Program-made: the position numbers and the translations under genes
Shown: in pieces, positions 1 through 6,897 of the stretch
Layout of the letters: each line of letters begins with the position of its first letter
Numbering within the stretch: the first letter of the stretch is position 1
Notes under the pieces: generated by a model
Database searches by the model: none
What the model saw: only the letters and a program-made list of their open reading frames with translations
What the model was told of the DNA's origin: nothing
Assembly (NCBI GenBank): GCA_025464925.1
Contig: JAODMS010000061.1
Coordinates: 1-18,466, forward strand
DNA from: Arthrobacter sp.
Lineage (GTDB): Bacteria; Actinomycetota; Actinomycetes; Actinomycetales; Micrococcaceae
Reading direction: 5' to 3'
Length of the DNA stretch: 18,466 bases

Positions 1-75
1 CCCGGAAGCTAAGACCCACAGCGCCGATGGTACTGCACCCGGGAGGGTGTGGGAGAGTAGGACACCGCCGGACAA
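1..75 (+). rRNA. rrf: 5S ribosomal RNA, 3' part (truncated by window edge)
   Basis: The first 75 bases match the 3' two-thirds of an actinobacterial 5S rRNA. They contain the conserved GGAAGCTAAG segment of the central region, then GATGGTACTGC and GGGAGAGTAGG, and end in the CCGCCGGACA closing strand. The 5' part lies outside the window. A hairpin terminator follows within about 15 bases, so this is the end of an rrn operon. Confidence 0.95.
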
Positions 76-89
76 CACTTAAAAACGCC

Positions 90-116
90 CAGGCCCCGAC
101 ACCACGTCGGGGCCTG
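90..116 (+). terminator. Rho-independent-type terminator after the rrn operon
   Basis: An 11-bp perfect stem (CAGGCCCCGAC pairing with GTCGGGGCCTG) closes a 5-nt loop. It lies 15 bases after the 5S end. Downstream there is only a short T run, but five A residues precede the stem (81-85), so it would also work as a minus-strand terminator with a U5 tail. Confidence 0.85.
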
Positions 117-251
117 AGCCATTTAACACCCCATATTGAACGTCGTTGCCAGCGTCTTTTAGTTCGGTATGTTCGGTGACACTGGTGTAACCTCATGATC
201 GTGTAGCGATAGCTCGCCGTGCGCGGCGTCAGTATGGGGGACCAATTTAAT

Positions 252-2213
252 ATGAGATTTTCTAGGAAATTAGCCACATCGGCTGTGCTTGCTGTAGTCA
301 TTGCGGCTGCGGGTGGTCAGACCGCCGTGACGGCAAGCACGCGATTTGAGGTCCCGGCCACCATAGGGGTTGCCTCGACGGCGCCTGGTCCTTTGACCAC
401 TCCGTCCCCGGCGGCTTCTCCTTCCTCTTCTTCCAAGACGTCTCCCGCGGCTACTCCGGTCCCGTCCGCCACGCTGGTTCCCACACCGCTGGCGTCGCCC
501 GGCCCGCTTGCCACACCGTCCCCTTCGACTCCCTCTCCTACCGCCGCCCCGCCGGCGGACGTCGTACCGGCGCCCGCCCTGGAGACGGCACAGGCGGCTC
601 TCGGTGCCGGGGAGACTGCCATCAGTGCCCGCTGGAAGGCGTTGGGAGGTGCCACCGGGCAACTGGGCAAGGCGGTTTCGAAGGTGGCCTGTGGGCTAAA
701 GGACGACGGATGCATGCAACGCTTCACGGGCGGAGCCATCCACTGGTCAATCGACGCGGGCGCTCATCCCACACGCGCTGCTATTGCTGCTCGTTGGGCA
801 AGCCTGGACTCGGAAGCCGGTCGACTCGGATACCCGTTGAGCGCTGAGCGCTGCGGACTTCGGGGAGACGGCTGCGTTCAGAACTTCCAGGGTGGGGCGA
901 TTCACTGGTCCAACGCCTCCGGCGCCAATCCGACCTGGGCTGCAATCGCTGGCCGTTGGGCGAGCCTGAACTGGGAAGGCGGTCAACTCGGGTACCCGTT
1001 GAGCGCTGAGCGCTGCGGACTTCGGGGAGACGGCTGCGTTCAGAACTTCCAGGGTGGGGCGATCTACTGGTCTCCGGCAGGCGGGGCGCAGCCGGTGTGG
1101 GGTGCCATTCTGTCTAGCTACCGTGACATGGCCTGGGAGTCAGGACGCCTCGGATACCCCGTGAGTGGGGAAATTTGTGGATTGCGCGGCAACGGCTGCC
1201 TGCAGCGGTTCGAGCACGGCGCCATACACTGGTCCCCGGCATCCGGAGCCTATGCAACAACGGCTGGCATCGCTGGCCGGTGGGCCACCCTAAACTGGGA
1301 ATCAGGGCGGCTTGGCTACCCCGTGAGCCAGGAAAGGTGCGGCCTTAGGAATGACGGGTGCGTGCAGCGGTTCCAGGGCGGGGCTATCTATTGGTCCCCG
1401 TTCGGCGGGGCGCAGCCAATGTGGGGTGCCATTCTTGGGACCTACGGCGGCCGCGGCTGGGAGGCCGGTTCCCTGGGCTATCCAGTATCGGCTGAACGAT
1501 GCGGGAGCTCGTGCGTGCAGGAATTCCAATACGGCAGGTTGACCTGGAGCGCGGCGAAGGGCATCGATTTTCATCTCCGCTCCGACGGGTACTGCGAGGC
1601 CTTGAACCGCGGAAGCGTGCGCTATGATGCCGCTGCTTCACGCGTCTCTTTCGCCATCGCCGAAGGCTACCCGGATACAAACGTATCCTTCACAACTTGT
1701 GTCCGTGAGGGCAGCGCTTTCCGCCTGGAGTGGGTGGTTGGTGGTTATGCTGGCGAAAGCGGCTTCGCAAGACCGGGAGTAGCATCCGGCCCGACGATAA
1801 ACAAGTACTCTCCGACAGGGGCCTTCACCGTAACCGAGGCATTCGGGTTGGGAAATCCCGGCACAGCGTTGTCCTACCGGCAGCTGAACAGCTATTCACG
1901 GTGGGGTGGAAGACTCAACGCTAATTACAACAAGTACTTTGAATCCAGCGCCGACGTATTTCCGGACGAGAACATGTGGTACTACGCCACCCGGCCGTCC
2001 CACGACTACAGGCAGGGTGTGGTGATTAACTACAACAGGCCGCCGGACTCACCCATAGTTATGAATGCCGGGTTCGCCATTTTTCTTCATGCCAACAGGG
2101 TTCCCACGTGGGGTTGTATTTCCCTGAACGAAACTGACATCGTGAGGTATCAGCGCTCGGCCGTTCCGGGCGACAAGATCGTAATGGGAGTCGTCGACGA
2201 TGTTTTCCGCTGA
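252..2213 (+). CDS. Secreted LGFP-repeat protein with C-terminal L,D-transpeptidase-like (YkuD) domain
   Basis: The protein is 653 aa from the ATG at 252. That start gives a classical signal peptide (basic MRFSRK, hydrophobic core, likely cut after VTA at residue 28) and sits 10 nt after a GGGGGA box. Upstream in-frame starts at GTG 219 and ATG 234 add only 6-11 residues. A Pro/Ser/Thr-rich linker (about residues 42-109) probably spans the wall. Six LGFP repeats of 54 residues follow, with their LGYP-type cores near residues 138, 192, 246, 300, 354 and 408; the first core is degenerate (LGKA). LGFP repeats are known in actinobacterial wall-associated proteins. The last ~200 residues resemble an L,D-transpeptidase domain: H613 and C622 lie in an H-x8-C arrangement inside THR-TRP-GCISL context. 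The inferred role is peptidoglycan cross-linking or anchoring outside the cell. The catalytic motif is read by eye, so enzymatic activity is not certain. Confidence 0.85.
   Translation: MRFSRKLATSAVLAVVIAAAGGQTAVTASTRFEVPATIGVASTAPGPLTTPSPAASPSSSSKTSPAATPVPSATLVPTPLASPGPLATPSPSTPSPTAAPPADVVPAPALETAQAALGAGETAISARWKALGGATGQLGKAVSKVACGLKDDGCMQRFTGGAIHWSIDAGAHPTRAAIAARWASLDSEAGRLGYPLSAERCGLRGDGCVQNFQGGAIHWSNASGANPTWAAIAGRWASLNWEGGQLGYPLSAERCGLRGDGCVQNFQGGAIYWSPAGGAQPVWGAILSSYRDMAWESGRLGYPVSGEICGLRGNGCLQRFEHGAIHWSPASGAYATTAGIAGRWATLNWESGRLGYPVSQERCGLRNDGCVQRFQGGAIYWSPFGGAQPMWGAILGTYGGRGWEAGSLGYPVSAERCGSSCVQEFQYGRLTWSAAKGIDFHLRSDGYCEALNRGSVRYDAAASRVSFAIAEGYPDTNVSFTTCVREGSAFRLEWVVGGYAGESGFARPGVASGPTINKYSPTGAFTVTEAFGLGNPGTALSYRQLNSYSRWGGRLNANYNKYFESSADVFPDENMWYYATRPSHDYRQGVVINYNRPPDSPIVMNAGFAIFLHANRVPTWGCISLNETDIVRYQRSAVPGDKIVMGVVDDVFR
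831..1063 (+). repeat. Recent tandem duplication of an LGFP module (162-bp period)
   Basis: Bases 831-901 are identical over 71 bp to 993-1063, an offset of 162 bp or exactly 54 codons. The other LGFP modules of the same gene keep the 54-residue period but have clearly diverged at DNA level. LGFP modules two and three therefore look like a recent in-frame duplication or gene conversion. Confidence 0.9.
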
Positions 2214-2862
2214 GCCGCAGCGGGGCCTGTGGGTGGCCGTGTTCCTTGCCGGCAGTATTGGCCTGGCCGCTTGCACCGGAGCGCCGCCGGCGGCTGGGCC
2301 GGGAACGTCAGATCCGGCCAGCAGCGTTCCGAGTCCGTCTACTAGCAGCGTTCCGGGTCCGTCTACCAGCCCAGGCCCGATTCCCAGCACTGCTCGTGAC
2401 GGTTCGACGGTGCTGCCGACGAACGAAGTTTCGTCCTGCGAGGTGCTTGGGCAGGAACGTATCCAACAAGTACTGGGGGACGCCGCCTCAGACATCCAGC
2501 CAGGCGAATCTTCCGGTAGCGTCGACCCTTCCGGCATTCGACGCGAAAGTTGCGTCTACCCGCTGGATGCCGGTCGAACGACGACCCATGCGGTCGTCGT
2601 GGAGGTCACGACGTTTAAGTCCGCGGAGGAACTTGCGGCTGCGGGGCCCTTTGCCTCGATGACGGACGCAGTCGACGTGGGTGATCTTTCGGGGCCCGCC
2701 AGGTTTGCCGTGGTCCGACTCAGCGGTTCGACCGAGTACGTTCTTGTCATAGCGAACGGCGCCAAACTGACCAGACTGATTGTGTCGCGACCCGACGCTC
2801 CATGGAGCTCGGCGGATGGCCTCGTCGCCTTGAAGGAGCTTGCAAAGTCGGACAAAACTTAG
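2200..2862 (+). CDS. Small secreted lipoprotein, unknown function
   Basis: The protein is 220 aa. It starts at ATG 2200, inside the last codons of the LGFP/L,D-transpeptidase gene (14-bp overlap in another frame), so the two are probably co-transcribed and translationally coupled. The N-terminus is a lipoprotein signal: hydrophobic residues 10-24 and a lipobox LAAC with C25 as the predicted acylated cysteine. A Pro/Ser-rich linker (about residues 28-65) contains a duplicated 8-residue unit. The globular part (about 70-220) starts with an SSCEVLG segment and has a second cysteine in an RESCVYP segment, which could form a disulfide. The overall look resembles DUF3558-type actinobacterial lipoproteins, but I do not assign it firmly. 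The context suggests a cell-envelope role alongside its neighbour. Confidence 0.8.
   Translation: MFSAEPQRGLWVAVFLAGSIGLAACTGAPPAAGPGTSDPASSVPSPSTSSVPGPSTSPGPIPSTARDGSTVLPTNEVSSCEVLGQERIQQVLGDAASDIQPGESSGSVDPSGIRRESCVYPLDAGRTTTHAVVVEVTTFKSAEELAAAGPFASMTDAVDVGDLSGPARFAVVRLSGSTEYVLVIANGAKLTRLIVSRPDAPWSSADGLVALKELAKSDKT
2320..2367 (+). repeat. 24-bp tandem repeat in the lipoprotein linker
   Basis: Two adjacent 24-bp units (2320-2343 and 2344-2367) differ at two bases. They encode a repeated SSVP(S/G)PST unit in the flexible Pro/Ser linker after the lipobox. Slippage is the likely origin. Confidence 0.8.
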
Positions 2863-2876
2863 CGCGCCCCCTCGAC

Positions 2877-2882
2877 TACAAT
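2877..2882 (+). promoter_or_regulatory. Possible -10 box (TACAAT) upstream of the Arg/Gly-repeat gene
   Basis: TACAAT is close to the consensus -10 and lies in the 137-bp gap before the gene starting at 3000, which would give a leader of roughly 110 nt. No convincing -35 is visible at the right distance, so the call is weak. Confidence 0.35.
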
Positions 2883-2985
2883 AGAGGCTGGCCTTGAGGT
2901 GCCGCGATCCGCACGGACCGCCGCCTGTAGGCAGAACGCAACTAGAGTAGTACGGCTGCAAGCGCGCCAGTCGGGGGCTCGCAAC

Positions 2986-2991
2986 AGGAGG
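2986..2991 (+). promoter_or_regulatory. Strong Shine-Dalgarno site (AGGAGG)
   Basis: A full consensus AGGAGG sits 8 nt before ATG 3000 and fixes the start of the Arg/Gly-repeat protein. It is the strongest ribosome binding site I noticed in the window, suggesting high expression. Confidence 0.85.
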
Positions 2992-2999
2992 AATCCAGC

Positions 3000-4721
3000 A
3001 TGGCTGAGCACAACGACGGCAATCGCGGCGGCAAGGGCCGGGGCAACTCCGGTGGAGCACCTTTCCGTGGAACAAATAATTCAGGTGGCGAGCCGCGCGG
3101 TTTCCGCGCCCGAGACGACCGGGGCTCCGACGGGGCGCGACCGGCCTACAACGATCGTGATCGTAAGCCGTTTGGTGACCGTGCGCCGCGTGAAGGTGGT
3201 GAGCGTCGCAGCTTTGGTGGCGATCGTGATCGTAAGCCGTTTGGTGAGCGTCCGGCCCGTGATGGGGATCGTAAGCCGTTCAGTGGTGGTGGCGATCGTG
3301 ATCGTAAGCCGTTTGGTGACCGTGCGCCGCGTGATGGGGATCGTAAGCCGTTTGGTGGTGGTGGCGATCGTGATCGTAAGCCCTTTGGTGACCGTGCGCC
3401 GCGTGAAGGTGGTGAGCGTCGCAGCTTTGGTGGCGATCGTGATCGTAAGCCCTTTGGTGACCGTGCGCCGCGTGAAGGTGGTGAGCGTCGCAGCTTTGGT
3501 GGCGATCGGGATCGTAAGCCCTTCAGCGGCGGCGACAACCGGAAGCCCTTCGCCAACCGCGAGGATCGTCCGGCCAGGAGTTTTGACCGCAGCGACTCCG
3601 GCCCACGCCAGTTTGGCCGCGACCGCGAAGAAAACCGTCCGGTGCGCGTACCGAACGCCCGGGATCTCCGCAGTGCCAACCGCCCCGACCGGGAGCGTTC
3701 GCCCCAGATCGACGAGGACGTCACGGGCAAGGAACTGGACCGCGCAACGCAGCACCAGATCAAGACGCTCGAAGACAACAGCGCCGAGTGGGTTGCACGC
3801 CACCTGGTGATGGCCGGGCGCCTGATTGACGACGAGCCAGAGCTCGCTTTCCAGCATGCCCTCGCAGCCAGCCGTCGAGGTGGACGCCTCGCAGCAGTCC
3901 GCGAGGCCGTTGGCCTGACCGCCTACGCCGCCGGACACTACGGCGAGGCCCTGCGCGAATTCCGCACCTACCGGCGGATCAGCGGCTCCAATATGCATCT
4001 GCCCGTCATGGCTGACTGTGAACGTGGCCTCGGTCGCCCGGACCGCGCCCTCGACATGGCGCGCTCCGACGAAGCCAAGGATCTCGACGCCCCCGGTAAG
4101 GCGGAGCTCGCCATCGTGGCTGCCGGCGCCCGTTCCGATCTGGGGCAGCTTGACGCCGCCGTCTCTGAGCTGGAGATCGTCCAGCTGGACATTAACCGGG
4201 CCTTCTCCTACAGCCCGCGCCTGTTCCGCGCCTATGCCGATGCCCTGGCCGCAGTGGGCCGCACCGCCGAGTCCGAGAAATGGCAGCGCCAGGCCGTCGT
4301 TGCCGAGAACGCCCTCGGCCTCGATGTCTCGGACGATCCGGACATCATCGACCTCGGCTGGGATGAGGAAGAGGAAGCCCGCGAGGAAGAGCAGCAGCGC
4401 CGGCTTCGCGCCCAGCAGTCCGCCGCGGCGGCTGAAGAGCAGGCCCCCCGTGCGGCGACCGCCGAGGCCGTTGCCGGACTCCCGGAAACGCATGTAGCTG
4501 GAGAAGGCTTGGACGCCCTCGAGGCAGGCTCTGACGATGTCGAATCCGGCTTTTTTGAGTCCGACGATGCCGAGTCCGATGAAGACTCTGTGGAAAAGGA
4601 CGCCCTAGACCGCTCGGAGGTTCTGGCAGGGGAGGACGCCGAAGAGACCGGCCACGGCGATTCCTCCGACGCGGCGGCCTTTGGCGCGGAGTCGGACCAG
4701 CCGGAACGCACCGAGGACTAA
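3000..4721 (+). CDS. Charge-segregated protein: Arg/Gly-rich repeats, TPR-like helical domain, acidic tail
   Basis: The protein is 573 aa. Residues 1-50 are Gly/Arg/Asn-rich. Residues 52-180 are built from DRDRKPFG(D/E)R units in five tandem copies, and more Arg-rich sequence runs to about 235. Residues about 240-430 are alpha-helical with TPR-like periodicity (LAFQHALAASRRGG, YAAGHYGEALREFRTYR, LGQLDAAVSELEIV). Residues 435-573 are strongly acidic, with Glu runs. The helical domain and position match the Rv1691-type TPR protein that precedes the HAD phosphatase and tlyA in actinobacteria; the Arg/Gly repeat head is an added part. RGG-like heads often bind RNA, and the gene lies near an rrn operon and an rRNA methyltransferase gene, so a ribosome- or RNA-related scaffold role is possible, but this is inference. 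A strong AGGAGG supports the start. Confidence 0.85.
   Translation: MAEHNDGNRGGKGRGNSGGAPFRGTNNSGGEPRGFRARDDRGSDGARPAYNDRDRKPFGDRAPREGGERRSFGGDRDRKPFGERPARDGDRKPFSGGGDRDRKPFGDRAPRDGDRKPFGGGGDRDRKPFGDRAPREGGERRSFGGDRDRKPFGDRAPREGGERRSFGGDRDRKPFSGGDNRKPFANREDRPARSFDRSDSGPRQFGRDREENRPVRVPNARDLRSANRPDRERSPQIDEDVTGKELDRATQHQIKTLEDNSAEWVARHLVMAGRLIDDEPELAFQHALAASRRGGRLAAVREAVGLTAYAAGHYGEALREFRTYRRISGSNMHLPVMADCERGLGRPDRALDMARSDEAKDLDAPGKAELAIVAAGARSDLGQLDAAVSELEIVQLDINRAFSYSPRLFRAYADALAAVGRTAESEKWQRQAVVAENALGLDVSDDPDIIDLGWDEEEEAREEEQQRRLRAQQSAAAAEEQAPRAATAEAVAGLPETHVAGEGLDALEAGSDDVESGFFESDDAESDEDSVEKDALDRSEVLAGEDAEETGHGDSSDAAAFGAESDQPERTED
3153..3503 (+). repeat. Five in-frame tandem repeats (69/72 bp) encoding Arg-rich units
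   Basis: Units are at 3153-3221, 3222-3293, 3294-3365, 3366-3434 and 3435-3503. Units four and five are identical over 69 bp, and unit one differs from them by one base. Units two and three are 72-bp variants. Lengths are multiples of three and the reading frame is kept. The repeats favour T-ending codons (CGT, GAT, GGT), while flanking codons mostly end in C or G. This points to recent expansion or conversion among units. Confidence 0.95.
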
Positions 4722-4725
4722 GCGC

Positions 4726-5715
4726 ATGGCCGGTACGGACCTGATCTCAACGTTCGATGCCCTGCTCGCCGATCTCGACGGCGTGGTCTACGCAGGACCC
4801 TTCGCCATCGCCGGGGCCGTGGAGTCACTGCGCAGACTCGCCGGAATCGGCGTCGGCCTGGGCTACGTCACGAACAACGCGTCCCGGACGCCCGCGCAGG
4901 TGGCGCAACACCTGCGCGAGCTGGGGGCACCGGCGGAGGATTACCAGGTGGTCAGCTCCTCGCAGGCCGCCGCTGCGCTGCTGGCCTCGCGGTTGCCTGC
5001 GGGAGCGCCCGTGCTCATCACCGGCAGCGCAGCCCTGGCCCACGAAATTGAACTCGTCGGGCTTGTTCCGGTCCGCAGCGCAGGGGACAAGCCTGTCGCC
5101 GTCGTGCAGGGATTCAGCCCCGATATCGGCTGGAAGGATCTCGCGGAGGCGTCGTACGTCGTCGCCGGCGGGGCGCTGTGGGTCGCGACCAACACGGACA
5201 TGTCCATTCCCCAGGCCCGTGGCATTGCCCCGGGTAACGGAACGCTTGTGGCCGCCGTGGCCGCAGCCACCGGCCAGGCGCCGCTGGTCGCGGGCAAGCC
5301 CGAGGCGCCCCTCTTCCACACGGCCGCCAAACGGCTGGCCGCTGACCGGCCGCTCGTCGTGGGCGACCGCCTGGATACTGACATCCTCGGGGGAAACAAC
5401 GCCGGGTTTGCTACGGTGGCGGTCCTCACGGGCGTCGACACCCGGGAATCGATCCTGGCCGCGCGGACCCGGGAGCGCCCCGATTTCCTTATCCAGGATC
5501 TGACGGAGCTGTACCTGCCCTACCCTGTGGTGGAGCACGACGCCGGACGGTTCCGCAGCGGCTCGGCCTCCGCCGTCGTGCACGGACAGGCTGTCCGCAT
5601 CAGCGGCGATCCCGGCCACCTTGATTCCTGGCGTGCGGCATGTGCGGCCTGGTGGGCGGCGAATCCCGAGACGAGCATCGCCCTGGCGCCGGTTGTCGAA
5701 TGGCTGGACCGCTAG
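4726..5715 (+). CDS. HAD-IIA family phosphatase (Rv1692-like, probable glycerol-3-phosphate phosphatase)
   Basis: The protein is 329 aa from ATG 4726, four bases after the preceding stop, with a GAGG box inside the end of the upstream gene. HAD motifs are complete: motif I D16-L-D18-G (nucleophile and acid/base), motif II with T49 in YVTNNAS, motif III K191 in GKPEAPLF, and motif IV GDRLDTD with D214 and D219. The spacing leaves room for a C2-type cap between motifs II and III, typical of the NagD/HAD-IIA group. The positional counterpart in M. tuberculosis, Rv1692, is described as a glycerol-3-phosphate phosphatase in glycerophospholipid recycling, which makes that substrate the best guess. 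Cytoplasmic. A p-nitrophenyl phosphatase or phosphoglycolate phosphatase activity cannot be excluded from sequence alone. Confidence 0.88.
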   Translation: MAGTDLISTFDALLADLDGVVYAGPFAIAGAVESLRRLAGIGVGLGYVTNNASRTPAQVAQHLRELGAPAEDYQVVSSSQAAAALLASRLPAGAPVLITGSAALAHEIELVGLVPVRSAGDKPVAVVQGFSPDIGWKDLAEASYVVAGGALWVATNTDMSIPQARGIAPGNGTLVAAVAAATGQAPLVAGKPEAPLFHTAAKRLAADRPLVVGDRLDTDILGGNNAGFATVAVLTGVDTRESILAARTRERPDFLIQDLTELYLPYPVVEHDAGRFRSGSASAVVHGQAVRISGDPGHLDSWRAACAAWWAANPETSIALAPVVEWLDR

Positions 5716-5730
5716 GAATGGCTTGATCAC

Positions 5731-5736
5731 TAGACT
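5731..5736 (+). promoter_or_regulatory. Putative -10 box TAGACT, leaderless start for the small protein/tlyA unit
   Basis: TAGACT is followed by exactly six bases and then ATG 5743, so a normal transcription start would fall on or next to the start codon. No Shine-Dalgarno sequence precedes this ATG. No clear -35 is seen. Leaderless genes with this TANNNT spacing are common in actinobacteria. Confidence 0.55.
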
Positions 5737-5742
5737 GGGCAC

Positions 5743-6075
5743 ATGACCGAGCCGAATCACGCCACCGCCACGGAAGTACCGGAAACGGAGGAAGCGCCGG
5801 CCAGGGTCTCGTGGCCTTCGCTCCCGTCCGAGCTGCCCGAAGCCGCGAGCCGCGGGCCGGGCGCACCCGGTCCAGCAGCGCAGAGCTCAGTACGCCAGGG
5901 TCCAGCAGCGACGGATCCGGCCATCAGTTCCCTGCTGGAACGCCTTGGCGCGCTGCCCGGGATGGCCGTGTCCGCGCACGGCGAGGTCTACACGGGACTC
6001 CATGACGACTTGATGGATGCCCTTAACGAGGACATAGCAAACCAAAGAAATGCAACGGGGGATGCCGCATCATGA
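5743..6075 (+). CDS. Small conserved-position protein upstream of tlyA, unknown function
   Basis: The protein is 110 aa. The first ~60 residues are Pro/Ala/Glu-rich and look disordered. The C-terminal ~45 residues form a likely folded core (SSLLERLGALPGMAVSAHGE, then YTGLHDDLMDALNEDI) with two predicted helices. It has no signal peptide, membrane segment or known catalytic motif. Its stop overlaps the tlyA start in ATGA, implying translational coupling. The position matches Rv1693, a small unknown protein between the phosphatase and tlyA in M. tuberculosis. I do not recognise a family function. A role linked to TlyA or the phosphatase is a guess from position only. Confidence 0.75.
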   Translation: MTEPNHATATEVPETEEAPARVSWPSLPSELPEAASRGPGAPGPAAQSSVRQGPAATDPAISSLLERLGALPGMAVSAHGEVYTGLHDDLMDALNEDIANQRNATGDAAS

Positions 6076-6884
6076 CCAGGCTTGACCAGACCCTCGTCAG
6101 CCGCGGGCTGGCGAGGTCCCGCACCCATGCAGCCCGCCTCATTGCCGAAGGCAAGGTCAGTTCCGGCGGTTCAGTGCTGGCGAAGGCTTCGCTCCAAATC
6201 CAGGACGACACTGCGCTGGACGTGGCAGCCGCGGATGAGGACAACTACGTCAGCCGCGCAGGACACAAGCTGGCCGGAGCGCTGGACGCCTTTCCCTCCG
6301 TCCAGGTCCCGGGAAAGCGGTGCCTCGACGCCGGCGCTTCCACCGGGGGATTCACCGAGGTCCTGCTCCGTCGCGGTGCCGATCATGTCGTGGCGGTGGA
6401 CGTCGGGCACGGGCAACTGGTCCCGCAGATCCGGAACGATCCCCGGGTATCCGTCCACGAAGGCCTCAACGTTCGGTACATGACGGCGGAGGAGATCGGC
6501 GGTCCCGCCGCGCTGACCGTGGCGGACCTGTCCTTCATCTCCCTGACCCTGGTGGTCGCATCCCTCGCGGCCTGCACCGAGCGGGGCGGCGACCTGGTCC
6601 TGATGGTCAAGCCGCAGTTTGAGATCGGCAAGGACCGGCTGGGACGCACCGGGGTGGTCACCTCGGAGCGGGAACGCCGGCTCGCGGTGGGTAAGGTCGC
6701 GGCCGCAGCCATGGATGCAGGCCTTGAGCTGAAGGGTCTTGCCAGCAGTCCGTTGCCGGGGCAGGACGGAAACGTCGAGTACTTTCTGTGGATAAAGCGC
6801 GGGATTGGAACAGACCTGCCTAAGATCGAACAGCGGGACGCAGCCGTTGCTGCGTTACTCGGAACAATCTGGCCAACCCACTAG
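6072..6884 (+). CDS. tlyA: TlyA family rRNA (cytidine-2'-O)-methyltransferase
   Basis: The protein is 270 aa, usual length for the family. An S4 RNA-binding domain covers about residues 1-60 (RLDQTLVSRGLARSRTHAAR). An FtsJ/RrmJ-type SAM methyltransferase domain follows, with the SAM motif LDAGASTGGFTE at about 85-96. The K82/D152/K180/E236 set, seen in the VADLSF, MVKPQF and NVEYF segments, fits the K-D-K-E arrangement of 2'-O-methyltransferases. TlyA in mycobacteria methylates C1409 of 16S and C1920 of 23S rRNA, and its loss gives capreomycin resistance. The name 'hemolysin' often attached to this family is not supported by the sequence. Start ATG 6072 overlaps the upstream stop (ATGA), with GGGGGA about 10 nt before. 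nadK follows after 13 bp. Confidence 0.95.
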   Translation: MTRLDQTLVSRGLARSRTHAARLIAEGKVSSGGSVLAKASLQIQDDTALDVAAADEDNYVSRAGHKLAGALDAFPSVQVPGKRCLDAGASTGGFTEVLLRRGADHVVAVDVGHGQLVPQIRNDPRVSVHEGLNVRYMTAEEIGGPAALTVADLSFISLTLVVASLAACTERGGDLVLMVKPQFEIGKDRLGRTGVVTSERERRLAVGKVAAAAMDAGLELKGLASSPLPGQDGNVEYFLWIKRGIGTDLPKIEQRDAAVAALLGTIWPTH

Positions 6885-6897
6885 AAGGCGGAACCCG

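Noticed and set aside
120..251. Promoter with TAACCT (188-193) for the LGFP gene
   Set aside because: No -35 at a good distance and a 58-nt gap to the start. It may be real but the sequence alone does not support it.
3153..3503. CRISPR-like regular repeats
   Set aside because: Units are adjacent with no spacers, lengths are multiples of three and the frame stays open, so they are coding repeats. No cas gene is nearby.
3081..4493. A 470-codon minus-strand frame opposite the Arg/Gly-repeat gene, full of TTIATT-like repeats
   Set aside because: Its repeats are only the reverse reading of the plus-strand coding repeats. The plus frame has a consensus AGGAGG, synteny and domain structure; the minus frame has none.
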